DNA from: Mycolicibacterium sp. P1-18
GTDB taxonomy: Bacteria > Actinomycetota > Actinomycetes > Mycobacteriales > Mycobacteriaceae
Direction of reading: 5' to 3'
Length of the DNA: 64,000 nucleotides
Assembly (NCBI RefSeq): GCF_008329535.1
Contig: NZ_NPKR01000003.1
Span: 62,001 to 126,000, forward strand
Below, piece by piece: positions 55,232 to 63,601 of the stretch. The position numbers and the translations under genes are program-made. The notes under the pieces are model-generated. The model was not told the origin of the DNA, ran no database searches, and was given only the letters and a program-made list of their open reading frames with translations. The stretch's first letter is position 1, and every line of letters starts with the position of its first letter.

Positions 55232-56586
55232 CCGACACCGAGATCGACCTCGACGACTTCGAGACGCAGGTGCCCACAACGGCTTTGACCTTGTCGGAGG
55301 TGGCGCGCGCCAGCGGCACCACCTTCATCCTGGCTCTCTTCGTCACCCTGTCCGGCAAGCCGTGCGCCAAGCTCGTCCCGATCCAGGCGGTCGGGCAACT
55401 GGAGGCCGACGGCGTCGGGTTCGCCGGCTACGCCGCGGGCCACATGGGTCAGGAACCCAAGGACTCCGACCTGGTCGCGATGGCCGACGTCACGTCGTTT
55501 ACCCCCATCCCGTTCATCAAGCCGGGCCTGGCGATCGTGCACTGCGACCCGCACGTCGACGGCAAGCCGTGGCCGTTCGCCCCGCGAATCATCCTGCGGG
55601 AGCAGCTACGCAAGGCCGCCGAGCTGGGTTACTCGGTCAACGTCGGCGCCGAGATCGAGTACTTCCTGGTCAACCGCGTCGACGGGGAACTCGTCACCGC
55701 CGACCGCAGCGACACCAGCGCCACACCGTGTTACGACGCGCGCGACGTCACCCGGATGTACGACCACCTCACCGAAATTTCGGCGGCGATGAACGCCCTC
55801 GGGTGGGGCAACTACGCCAACGACCACGAGGACGGCAACGGTCAGTTCGAGCAGAACTTCGACTACGCCGACGCCATGACCACCGCCGACCGCGTCATCA
55901 CGTTGCGGTATCTGCTGTCGGTCGTCGCCGAGAAGCGGGGCATGCAGGCAACCTTCATGCCGAAGCCCTTCACCACCCGCACCGGCAGCGGGTTGCACAT
56001 GCACCTGTCCCTGTGGAACGACGAGGGCGCGGTCTTTCCCGACTCCGACGACGAGCTCGGCCTCGGGTTGTCCCGGACCGCCTACGCCTTCGTGGCGGGC
56101 ATTCTGGAACACGCCTGCGCGCTGCAGGGCCTGATCGCACCAACGGTGAACTCCTACAAGCGAACCGGTGCGACGGCGACAACGAGCGGGGCGACCTGGT
56201 CGCCGCGGTACGCCACCTATGGCGGCAACGACCGCACGCACTACCTCCGGGTGCCGGACCGCAACCGCGTCGAACTGCGCGGCGGTGACGGCTCGGCGAA
56301 CCCGTACCTCGCCGCCGCGGGCGCCATCGCCGCCGGACTCGACGGCGTGCGCCGCGACCTGCACCCGGGAAAGCCTGGCACCGGCGACTCCCCCAGCGAG
56401 ATGCTGCCGATGACGCTGCTGCACGCGATGGACGCCTTCGAGGCCGACTCGGTGCTGACCGAGGCCCTGGACGTCGCCGGACCCGGTGTGGCCGAGTACT
56501 TCGCGAAGTGCAAGCGCCAGGAGTTCTTCGACTGGCACAACACCGTCTCCTCCTGGGAGATCGACCGCTACCTCACCTCATTCTGA
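55228..56586 (+). CDS. glnT: Glutamine-synthetase-family ligase, GlnT/gamma-glutamylmethylamide-synthetase type
   Basis: 452 residues. GS motifs: 'VNVGAEIEYFLVNRVDG', the long insertion 'YANDHEDGNGQFEQNFDYAD', 'MPKPFTTRTGSGLHMHLSLW' and 'RVPDRNRVELRGGDGSANPY'. The N-terminal beta-grasp is short. This is the GlnT ('type III') class, whose relatives join ammonia or alkylamines to glutamate using ATP; gamma-glutamylmethylamide synthetase (GmaS) belongs here. Its coupling to an FAD oxidase and to three glutamate-synthase-domain genes argues for an amine other than ammonia. Confidence 0.9.
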   Translation: MTDTEIDLDDFETQVPTTALTLSEVARASGTTFILALFVTLSGKPCAKLVPIQAVGQLEADGVGFAGYAAGHMGQEPKDSDLVAMADVTSFTPIPFIKPGLAIVHCDPHVDGKPWPFAPRIILREQLRKAAELGYSVNVGAEIEYFLVNRVDGELVTADRSDTSATPCYDARDVTRMYDHLTEISAAMNALGWGNYANDHEDGNGQFEQNFDYADAMTTADRVITLRYLLSVVAEKRGMQATFMPKPFTTRTGSGLHMHLSLWNDEGAVFPDSDDELGLGLSRTAYAFVAGILEHACALQGLIAPTVNSYKRTGATATTSGATWSPRYATYGGNDRTHYLRVPDRNRVELRGGDGSANPYLAAAGAIAAGLDGVRRDLHPGKPGTGDSPSEMLPMTLLHAMDAFEADSVLTEALDVAGPGVAEYFAKCKRQEFFDWHNTVSSWEIDRYLTSF

Positions 56587-56625
56587 ACCTCTTTCCGACC
56601 CCCCAACACCTCGAGGAGGCATTCC

Positions 56626-57525
56626 ATGTGTGGAATCGTCGGTCTTCATCTGCGTGACGCCACGCTCCACCCCCAGCTGGGCGCCCTGCTGTCCGGGATG
56701 CTGGACGCCATGTGCGACCGGGGCCCCGACTCGGCCGGCATGGCCGTCTACGGTGACCCCACGTGGTCACCGGAGGGTGAGTCGACCGTCTCGCTCCTCG
56801 ACTCCCCGGTTCCCGCAACCGAACTCGCCCAGCAGCTGGGCGTCGCCCTCGGCGCACCGGTCACCGGGCACGACCTGGACCCGACCATCGTGGTGCACGC
56901 CCCCGTCACGGCCGACGCGCTGACCGCCGCGGTTCGCTCCGCCGTGCCGACCGCCCGGGTCATCGGATTCGGCGAGCATCTGACGGTCCTCAAGGGGATG
57001 GGCAACCCGACCGAGCTGGCGAATCGGTTCGGCCTGCGTGCGGCCAGCGGATGGCAGGGCGTCGCCCACACCCGGATGGCCACCGAATCGGCCGTCACGG
57101 CGGAGGGGTCGCATCCGTTCGCCGTCGGGCCGGATCAGTGCCTGGTGCACAACGGGTCGTTCTCCAACCACATGTCGATCAAGCACGACCTCGAGCGCGC
57201 CGGGGTGAGCTTCGACAGCGAGAACGACACCGAGGTGGGTGCGCGGTACGTCGCCAAACAACTCGCCGAGGGCGTCGACCTGGAGAAGGCGCTGCTGATG
57301 CTCAACGAGACGTTCGACGGCTTCTACACCCTGCTGGTGTCCACCAGCGACTCCTTCGCGGTGGTCCGCGACGCCATCGCGTGCAAGCCGGCGATCATCG
57401 CCGAAACCGACCGCTGGGTGGCCATGGCGTCGGAGTACCGCGCCCTGGCGCAACTACCCGGCATCGACACCGCCCGCATCTTCGAACCCGAGCCAGAAGA
57501 GGTCTACGTATGGCACCGCCAGTGA
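56626..57525 (+). CDS. Class II glutamine amidotransferase domain protein (GltB domain 1/MgsA-like)
   Basis: 299 residues beginning MCGIVGLHLRD, so Cys2 becomes the N-terminal nucleophile of an Ntn amidotransferase. 'GVAHTRMATESAVTAEGSHP' (Arg/His), 'HNGSFSNHMSIKHDLE' and 'SENDTEVGARYVAKQLAEG' are the standard binding loops. It is a free-standing version of the first glutamate synthase domain, as in GlxB/MgsA. It would release ammonia or alkylamine from gamma-glutamyl compounds. RBS GAGGAGG precedes ATG 56626. Confidence 0.9.
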   Translation: MCGIVGLHLRDATLHPQLGALLSGMLDAMCDRGPDSAGMAVYGDPTWSPEGESTVSLLDSPVPATELAQQLGVALGAPVTGHDLDPTIVVHAPVTADALTAAVRSAVPTARVIGFGEHLTVLKGMGNPTELANRFGLRAASGWQGVAHTRMATESAVTAEGSHPFAVGPDQCLVHNGSFSNHMSIKHDLERAGVSFDSENDTEVGARYVAKQLAEGVDLEKALLMLNETFDGFYTLLVSTSDSFAVVRDAIACKPAIIAETDRWVAMASEYRALAQLPGIDTARIFEPEPEEVYVWHRQ

Positions 57526-58220
57526 GCACCACCACCCCCACGACGAACGGCGTGATCGACCTTCGGGCGTCGAGCACGCGCGAGGTCAACGAATTGCTCA
57601 GCTCGCCGGGCGCGCCCACCGAGCTCACCATCACCCATCCCGACGGCGCGCACGCGCTGGCCTGCGGGCTCGACGCCGACCTGAACGTCACCATCGACGG
57701 TCACGTCGGCTACTACTGCGCCGGCATGAATCAGAAGGCCACCGTGACCGTCACCGGCAACGCCGGCGTCGGCGTGGCCGAGAACATGATGTCGGGGCGG
57801 GTGCACGTCAAGGGTGACGTCTCGCAGTCGGCGGGTGCCACCGCGCACGGTGGCCTTCTCGTCGTCGACGGCAACGCCGCTGCGCGGTGCGGCATTTCGA
57901 TGAAGGGCGTGGACATCGTCGTCGGCGGCAACATCGGCCACATGAGCGCCTTCATGGGGCAGGCCGGACGCCTGGTGGTCTGCGGCGACGCCGGGGAAGC
58001 CCTCGGCGATTCGATCTACGAGGCGCGGCTGTACGTCCGCGGCACCGTGGCATCGCTCGGCGCGGACTGCGTCAAGAAGGAGATGCGCGACGAGCATCTC
58101 GCCGAGCTTCGCGAGCTGCTCGACGCGGCGGGCATGACGCACGACCCCGGCGAGTTCACCCGCTACGGCTCCGCTCGCGAGCTCTACAACTTCCACGTCG
58201 ACAACGCCAGCGCGTACTAG
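57510..58220 (+). CDS. GXGXG domain protein (GltB domain 3/MgsB-like)
   Basis: 236 residues forming a right-handed beta-helix of GXGXG repeats: 'GHVGYYCAGMNQKATVTVTG', 'NAGVGVAENMMSGRVHVKGD', 'GGNIGHMSAFMGQAGRLVVC'. It is the free-standing C-terminal glutamate synthase domain (GlxC/MgsB), a structural subunit of the enzyme. ATG 57510 has an AGAGG ribosome site; a GTG at 57522 would make a GTGA overlap with the preceding stop. Confidence 0.88.
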   Translation: MAPPVSTTTPTTNGVIDLRASSTREVNELLSSPGAPTELTITHPDGAHALACGLDADLNVTIDGHVGYYCAGMNQKATVTVTGNAGVGVAENMMSGRVHVKGDVSQSAGATAHGGLLVVDGNAAARCGISMKGVDIVVGGNIGHMSAFMGQAGRLVVCGDAGEALGDSIYEARLYVRGTVASLGADCVKKEMRDEHLAELRELLDAAGMTHDPGEFTRYGSARELYNFHVDNASAY

Positions 58221-58232
58221 GAGAACCCGGTC

Positions 58233-59555
58233 ATGACGACACCCACACCCCCGACGCAGATGCGCGAGTCCGCCACCTTCGACCGCGGCGTGATCGCCGA
58301 GATTCAGCGCGCCGCCGAGACCGGCATCTACGACATCCGCGGGTGGGGCGCCAAGCGTGCGCTTCCGCACTTCGACGACCTGCTGTTCCTGGGCGCGTCG
58401 GTGTCGCGATACCCGCTCGAGGGGTACCGCGAGAAGTGCGAGACCGACGTCGTGCTCGGCGACACGCACGCCAAGTTCCCACTGCACCTCGACATTCCGA
58501 TCACCATCGCGGGCATGAGCTTCGGCGCGCTGTCCGGCCAGGCGAAGGAAGCCCTCGGACGTGGCGCCAGCGAGGTCGGCACCTCCACCACGACCGGTGA
58601 CGGCGGCATGACCCCCGAAGAGCGGGGACAGTCCAAGAACCTCGTCTACCAGTATCTGCCGTCGCGGTACGGCATGAACCCGGTCGACCTGCGCAAGGCC
58701 GACGCGATCGAGATCGTCCTCGGCCAGGGCGCCAAGCCCGGCGGCGGCGGAATGTTGTTGGGGCAGAAGATCACCGAGCGGGTGGCGGGCATGCGGACCC
58801 TCCCGATGGGCGTCGACCAGCGCAGCGCCTGCCGCCATCCCGACTGGACCGGACCGGACGACCTCGCCATCAAGATCCTCGAACTGCGCGAGATCACCAA
58901 CTGGGAGAAGCCGATCTACGTCAAGGTCGGTGCGACCCGCACCTACTACGACGTGAAGCTCGCGGTGAAGGCCGGCGCCGACGTCGTCGTCGTCGACGGC
59001 ATGCAGGGCGGTACCGCGGCCACCCAGGAGGTGTTCATCGAGCACGTGGGCATTCCCACGCTCGCCGCCATCCCTCAGGCCGTGCAGGCGCTGCAGGAGA
59101 TGGGCGTGCACCGGTCGGTGCAGTTGATCGTCTCGGGCGGGATTCGCAGCGGCGCCGACGTCGCCAAGGCCATGGCGCTCGGCGCCGACGCAGTGGCCAT
59201 CGGCACCGCGGCGCTGATTGCCCTGGGCGACAACAGTCCCCGCTATGCCAAGGAGTACGGCCAGCTGGGGTCGGCGGCCGGCTTCTACGACGACTTCCAG
59301 GCCGGCCGAGACCCGGCCGGCATCACCACCCAGGATCCCGAGCTCGCGAAGAACCTCGATCCGGTCCAGGGCGGGCGGCGCCTGGCCAACTACCTGCGCG
59401 TGTTGACGATGGAGGCGCAGACGCTTGCGCGGGCCTGCGGGAAGTCCCATCTGCGCAACCTCGAACCCGAGGATCTGGTCGCCCTGACCGTCGAGGCGTC
59501 GGCGATGGCCCGGGTGCCGCTGGCCGGCACCAACTGGATTCCCGGCCGGTACTGA
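58233..59555 (+). CDS. FMN-binding glutamate synthase-type subunit (GltB domain 2/MgsC-like)
   Basis: 440 residues. The TIM-barrel FMN domain shows 'PITIAGMSFGALSGQAKEAL', 'STTTGDGGMTPEERGQSKNL', 'LGQGAKPGGGGMLLGQKITE', 'VVVDGMQGGTAATQEVFIEH' and 'IVSGGIRSGADVAKAMALGA'. Late cysteines ('ACGKSHLRNLEPEDLVAL') could bind a 3Fe-4S cluster together with an earlier Cys. This is the catalytic subunit that transfers the amine to 2-oxoglutarate in GlxD/MgsC. It starts 12 bases after the GXGXG gene. Confidence 0.9.
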   Translation: MTTPTPPTQMRESATFDRGVIAEIQRAAETGIYDIRGWGAKRALPHFDDLLFLGASVSRYPLEGYREKCETDVVLGDTHAKFPLHLDIPITIAGMSFGALSGQAKEALGRGASEVGTSTTTGDGGMTPEERGQSKNLVYQYLPSRYGMNPVDLRKADAIEIVLGQGAKPGGGGMLLGQKITERVAGMRTLPMGVDQRSACRHPDWTGPDDLAIKILELREITNWEKPIYVKVGATRTYYDVKLAVKAGADVVVVDGMQGGTAATQEVFIEHVGIPTLAAIPQAVQALQEMGVHRSVQLIVSGGIRSGADVAKAMALGADAVAIGTAALIALGDNSPRYAKEYGQLGSAAGFYDDFQAGRDPAGITTQDPELAKNLDPVQGGRRLANYLRVLTMEAQTLARACGKSHLRNLEPEDLVALTVEASAMARVPLAGTNWIPGRY

Positions 59556-59558
59556 CGC

Positions 59559-60713
59559 GTGAGTTCCTTCGACGGCCTCTGGAGCACGCTCCTCGACGTG
59601 GGCCGGCACCGCTCGACGGGCGGCTACCGCCGTTTCGCCTGGGGTGAGGCCGATCTGTCGCTGCGCGAGTGGTTCCGGTCGACCGCGGGCAGCCGCGGGA
59701 TGGACGTCGAGGAGGACCGCAACGGCAACCTGTGGGCGTGGTGGCTGCCCGTCGGCTGGAGCGGCGATCCCACGGGCGCCTTCGTCACCGGCTCGCACCT
59801 GGACTCGGTGCCCGACGGCGGCGCGTTCGACGGTCCGCTGGGCGTCGTATCGGCCTTCGCCGCGGTCGACATCCTCCGCGAGCGTGGTGTCCAGCCGACG
59901 ATTCCCATTGCGGTGACGGCGTTCTCGGACGAGGAGGGGGCGAGGTTCGGGGTCGCCTGCGTCGGCAGCCAGCTGACCACCGGGGCGCTGGCGCCGGACC
60001 GCGCCCTCGGACTCCGGGACGGCGACGGGGTCACCCTGGCCGAGGCGATGACGAAGGCCGGTCGCGCACCGCAGCACGTCGGCGCCGACCCCACCCTCCT
60101 CGACCGGGTCGGGGTGTACGTGGAGTTGCACGTCGAGCAGGGCCGGGCGCTGGACCTGCTCCACCGGCCACTGGCGGTGGCGTCGTCCATCTGGCCGCAC
60201 GGGCGGTGGGAGTTCACCTTCACCGGCGAGGCGAATCACGCGGGCGCGACCCGGCTGGTGGACCGTCGAGACCCGATGCTGCCCTTCGCGTCGTCGGTAC
60301 ACAGCGCCCGCTCGGCGGCGGCACTGCACGACGCGGTCGCCACGTTCGGCAAGGTCCGGGTACTTCCCGACGGCGCCAACGCGATTCCGTCGACGGTCAA
60401 GGCGTGGCTCGATGCGCGAGCGGCCGACGAGCAGACGTTGGCCTCACTCGTCGAATACATCGAGTCCGAGGCCCGGAAGCACTGCGCGGCCGACCGCGTC
60501 GACCTCGACGTGCTCGTCGAGTCCGTCACGCCCGTCGTCGACTTCCCGTCCGGTCCCCGGGAGCGGCTGGTGCGATCCCTGGCCCACCTCGGCGACATCC
60601 CGACGTTGCCCACGGCGGCCGGTCATGACGCGGGCATCCTCTCGGCCAAGGTGCCGACCGCGATGATGTTCGTGCGCAACCCAACTGGCGTCTCACACTC
60701 CCCCGACGAGTAA
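59559..60713 (+). CDS. Carbamoylase/allantoate-amidohydrolase-type M20 hydrolase, truncated by an in-frame TAA
   Basis: 384 residues as read. Metal motifs of the AllC/N-carbamoyl-amino-acid hydrolase family are present: 'VTGSHLDSVPDGGAFDGPLG', 'AFSDEEGARFG', 'YVELHVEQGRALD', 'EANHAGATRLVDRRDPM', 'AAGHDAGIL' and the final ligand His in 'GVSHSPDE'. Right after SHSPDE the frame meets TAA (60711-60713), where relatives have a His or Tyr codon. The same frame then continues with a normal C-terminal helix to TGA 60785, which gives the family length of 408. GTG 59559 lies 3 bases after the FMN subunit stop. It is either an inactivating or tolerated truncation, or a base error. Confidence 0.85.
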   Translation: MSSFDGLWSTLLDVGRHRSTGGYRRFAWGEADLSLREWFRSTAGSRGMDVEEDRNGNLWAWWLPVGWSGDPTGAFVTGSHLDSVPDGGAFDGPLGVVSAFAAVDILRERGVQPTIPIAVTAFSDEEGARFGVACVGSQLTTGALAPDRALGLRDGDGVTLAEAMTKAGRAPQHVGADPTLLDRVGVYVELHVEQGRALDLLHRPLAVASSIWPHGRWEFTFTGEANHAGATRLVDRRDPMLPFASSVHSARSAAALHDAVATFGKVRVLPDGANAIPSTVKAWLDARAADEQTLASLVEYIESEARKHCAADRVDLDVLVESVTPVVDFPSGPRERLVRSLAHLGDIPTLPTAAGHDAGILSAKVPTAMMFVRNPTGVSHSPDE

Positions 60714-60785
60714 GCCGAACCGGACGACTGCAACGTCGGCGCTCGGGCGCTCGCCGACGTCATGGCCGACTGGGTGGCCGGCTGA
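60714..60785 (+). pseudogene. C-terminal remnant of the M20 hydrolase beyond the in-frame stop
   Basis: Twenty-three sense codons in the same frame as the hydrolase encode AEPDDCNVGARALADVMADW and end at TGA 60783-60785. This is the amphipathic last helix of carbamoylase-type M20 enzymes. It is separated from the main ORF only by one TAA codon. Confidence 0.7.
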
Positions 60786-60810
60786 GCGGGTGGGGGTTAG
60801 CCCTACCCGC
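60786..60810. terminator. Hairpin after the amine operon
   Basis: GCGGGT (60786-60791) pairs with ACCCGC (60805-60810), with an inner GGG/CCC extension. It starts one base after the full-length stop at 60785, which supports that stop as the original gene end. No U-run follows. Confidence 0.4.
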
Positions 60811-60921
60811 ACGGTCACGACAGCCTGATTGTCGGCCGGTTCCCGGCCCGTGATGCTTGGTCCGTCGGCTGCGCGGCGCTGCCAGCCCGACGACGACAGT
60901 CGACGACGGCAGGAGCACGAC

Positions 60922-61500
60922 ATGGGCACGGCAGTTCGCACGGATTTGGTTCTCTCACACGCGGTGGTCACCGCCGAGGTGGAGGCGCCCTTCGACGAGG
61001 TCGACATCGCGCAGTGGCTGAAGACGCTGCCGACGCACGAATATCAAAGGTGCGCACCGGGAGACCACAAGGCCGCCGGTTACACCGTCGACGACGACGG
61101 GACGCCGATGTCGATCAACGTCGAGATGATCGGCACCGGTCTGGTGATCCAGCAATACCGCTTCGAGGTGGCCGACACCCACTACTGCAAGATGGTGTCG
61201 CTGTCCGACGTTCTGACCCCGTCCGGATGGACCAGCACACAGGTCATCTGGGAGCTGCGCATGGAGCAACTCGACGGCGGCCGGTGCCGCTACACCAACA
61301 CGGTGACCTCGCACCCCACCGAGCACTTCCTGGAGTTCGTCGCCGAGCACGGCCAGACGTTCGACGAGGCGGCGGCCGCCCGGCAAGAAGCCTCGGGACG
61401 GCATTGCGAGGTCGAGACGCCCCGGTACGCCGAGAGCATCGCGCGCTGGGCGATCGCGCGCAAGATCGTTCTCGACGATCGCGCGGAGGTCGACGCGTAG
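60922..61500 (+). CDS. SRPBCC-fold (START-like) protein
   Basis: 192 residues. The pattern 'LVLSHAVVTAEVEAPFDEVD', 'YRFEVADTHYCKMVSLSDVL', 'GWTSTQVIWELRMEQLDGGR' and 'NTVTSHPTEHFLEFVAEHGQ' fits an SRPBCC ligand-binding domain with a helical C-terminal extension. The ligand is unknown. RBS AGGAG precedes ATG 60922. It is followed by a MarR gene in the same direction. Confidence 0.75.
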   Translation: MGTAVRTDLVLSHAVVTAEVEAPFDEVDIAQWLKTLPTHEYQRCAPGDHKAAGYTVDDDGTPMSINVEMIGTGLVIQQYRFEVADTHYCKMVSLSDVLTPSGWTSTQVIWELRMEQLDGGRCRYTNTVTSHPTEHFLEFVAEHGQTFDEAAAARQEASGRHCEVETPRYAESIARWAIARKIVLDDRAEVDA

Positions 61501-61538
61501 CGCCCGGAACTTCGACGTCGAAGCACTACGCTCGTCTC

Positions 61539-62033
61539 GTGTCGGACGCCCTGAACCCCGCCCAGCTCCGGGCCTACTTCGCCCTGACGGAGGTGACCAG
61601 CCTCTTGCAGTACGCCGTGCGGCAGCAGCTCCAGGCCGAGGGCGGGCTGAGCTACGTCCAGTTCGAGATCCTCGCCAAACTCGCCGACTCGGACCGTGCA
61701 CTGACGATGACCGAACTGGCCGACGGCGTGGTGTACAGCCGCTCCGGTCTCACCCATCAGGCCGGGCTGCTGGAGAAGGAGGGCCTCATCACCCGTTCGA
61801 CGTCGCCGGATGACCAGCGAGCCACCGTCGTCGACGTCACCGATGCGGGCCGCGCCAAAGTCGCCACGGTGCTGCCCGGTCACATCGGCGTGGTGCGCGA
61901 GTTGCTGTTCGACTCCCTCGACGAGCGCCAGGTGGATGCCCTGGGCGACATGATGGTCCGCGCCCGCGACCATCTGCGGGCCCGGCCGCCCCGGTCGGCG
62001 GCCCCGCGCAGCGCTCGAGGCGCTCAGCGGTGA
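61539..62033 (+). CDS. MarR-family regulator
   Basis: 164 residues. 'LRAYFALTEVTSLLQYAVRQ' leads into 'LSYVQFEILAKLADSDRALT', the recognition helix 'MTELADGVVYSRSGLTHQAG' and the wing 'SPDDQRATVVDVTDAGRAKV'. GTG 61539 lies 6 bases after a TACGCT -10 box (61527-61532), so it is probably leaderless. It overlaps the convergent DUF2000 gene by 10 bases. Confidence 0.88.
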   Translation: MSDALNPAQLRAYFALTEVTSLLQYAVRQQLQAEGGLSYVQFEILAKLADSDRALTMTELADGVVYSRSGLTHQAGLLEKEGLITRSTSPDDQRATVVDVTDAGRAKVATVLPGHIGVVRELLFDSLDERQVDALGDMMVRARDHLRARPPRSAAPRSARGAQR

Positions 62034-62476
62034 AGTTTGAGTCCGTCGACGATCTTGTCCACCACCTTGCGCTCGGCGCGCACCGCCAGCCCGGCGACGT
62101 CCAACTCGGCCCGGCGAACCGCCGCCACGGCGGCGCGGTTGGCGTCGTCGTGGCCGGTGCCGAAGAGTTCGGTGGTGAAGATGGCGGGTGTCACGCCGCG
62201 GTCGAGCGCCCGGTTGAGCGTGCGGATCAGACGCGCCTTGTCGCCGCCGAAGACCATGACGGGCTGACCGAACATCGGCGCGTAACCCGTACCGTCGGCG
62301 TCCTCGTACCCCAGCCCGATCGACTCCGCCGCAGTCGCCGCGATCCCGCTGGCCAGGAACGCCGTCACGTTGAGCTTCTGCCACGTCGGGAGGCCGTCGT
62401 CCAGCACGACCGCGATCTTCGTGTGCAGGCGCAGTGTTTCGTCGGCCGCGGTTGCGGCCATCGTTAGTTCGCTCAT
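62024..62476 (-). CDS. DUF2000 protein (peptidyl-tRNA hydrolase II-like fold)
   Basis: 150 residues. The DUF2000 pattern is 'HTKIAVVLDDGLPTWQKLNV', 'FLASGIAATAAESIGLGYED', 'YAPMFGQPVMVFGGDKARLI' and 'IFTTELFGTGHDDANRAAVA'. The family has a PTH2-like fold and no proven role. The start ATG 62476 is placed by a minus-strand TACGTT -10 box (62484-62489) 7 bases upstream. Confidence 0.82.
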   Translation of the reverse strand: MSELTMAATAADETLRLHTKIAVVLDDGLPTWQKLNVTAFLASGIAATAAESIGLGYEDADGTGYAPMFGQPVMVFGGDKARLIRTLNRALDRGVTPAIFTTELFGTGHDDANRAAVAAVRRAELDVAGLAVRAERKVVDKIVDGLKLHR

Positions 62477-62680
62477 GCTGGACAACGTAAGTAGATCGGG
62501 GGCTCGCGACCACCGCTGCCGAACTTAATTCGGCTGCTGGCGCGCCGGCGGCAGGGTGGCCGAATTCGATGGGGGGATCGTGGCCACATGGCGAGCAGAC
62601 GACGCCAGCCGATTAGGCTGGACGGACCGGTGGTCGCAGCGTCGCCTCCATGGTTCACCATCTTTCTCGGAGGGCTCTAC

Positions 62681-63598
62681 ATGCGTCGACGGCTAGCGAA
62701 ACGGGCGATGACGCGAGCGGCGATCGTCTGCGTGGCGGTGCTGCTCGTCAACGGCTGCGAGGCTCGGGTGTGGGGTGCGCCGCCGGCCACGCCGTCCGCA
62801 CCGCAAGCCCCCGGTCCGGCGCTGCCCGCGGCCCCGCCCCCACCCGCCGAACCGGTGGCGCCGCTCGAGGGACTCGACGCCCGCATCCGCCAGGCCACCG
62901 CCGACGCGGCCAAGTCCGGGGCAGACATCGAAACCGTCGTGATGGACCGCGACACCGGCCAGGTCTTCTCCAACGGGAACGACGCGCCCTTCCCCATCGC
63001 GTCGGTGGTGAAGCTGTTCATCGCCGACGACCTGCTACTCCAGGTGGCGCAGGGCAAGACCCAGCTGTCCGACGCCGACCGCAAGTCGCTCGACGTCATG
63101 CTGCGGTCCTCCGACGACAGCGCGGCCCAGAACTTCTGGGACCGCAACGGCCGCAACGCCATCATCGGACGCGTGGTCGCCCGATACGGGTTGACGAGCA
63201 CGACGGCGCCGTACAACGGTCACTGGGACGTCACGCAAAGCACCGCAGCCGATCTCGTCCGTTACTACTCGAAGCTGTTGGACGGCACCGGTGGACTGCC
63301 ACCGGAACAAGCCACCATCATCCTGAGCGACCTCGCCCAGTCCACGCCGACCGGAACCGACGGATACCCGCAGCGGTTCGGCATCCCCGAGGGTCTCTAC
63401 GCCGAGACGGTCGCGGTCAAGCAGGGCTGGTTCTGCTGCTGGAGCGGATCCAACCAGCTGCACGTGTCCACCGGCGCCATCGGACCCGATCGCCGCTATC
63501 TGATGGCCATCAGCTCGCTCGATCCCACCAGCGCCGCTGCCGCCCGCGCCAACATGACCCAGGCCGTCAAGACGATGTTCCCGGGCGGACGGATCTAG
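62681..63598 (+). CDS. Beta-lactamase-fold serine hydrolase lipoprotein
   Basis: 305 residues. A basic n-region (MRRRLAKRAMTRAA), a hydrophobic core and a lipobox-like LVNGC near residue 26 indicate a lipoprotein, followed by a Pro/Ala-rich linker. The catalytic domain shows the SxxK motif in 'FPIASVVKLFIADDLLL' and 'RSSDDSAAQNFWDRNGR' in the SDN position. The usual KTG triad appears as 'AVKQGWFCCW', so true beta-lactamase activity is doubtful. It resembles mycobacterial LppW-like proteins. GGAGGG precedes ATG 62681. Confidence 0.83.
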   Translation: MRRRLAKRAMTRAAIVCVAVLLVNGCEARVWGAPPATPSAPQAPGPALPAAPPPPAEPVAPLEGLDARIRQATADAAKSGADIETVVMDRDTGQVFSNGNDAPFPIASVVKLFIADDLLLQVAQGKTQLSDADRKSLDVMLRSSDDSAAQNFWDRNGRNAIIGRVVARYGLTSTTAPYNGHWDVTQSTAADLVRYYSKLLDGTGGLPPEQATIILSDLAQSTPTGTDGYPQRFGIPEGLYAETVAVKQGWFCCWSGSNQLHVSTGAIGPDRRYLMAISSLDPTSAAAARANMTQAVKTMFPGGRI

Positions 63599-63601
63599 CC
63601 G

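Noticed and set aside
57504..60329. A 941-residue open frame on the minus strand across the amine operon
   Set aside because: It is an antisense shadow. The plus strand holds four recognisable enzymes over the same bases, and the minus frame is Arg/Gly/Val-rich with no family motif, as expected from GC-rich third positions.
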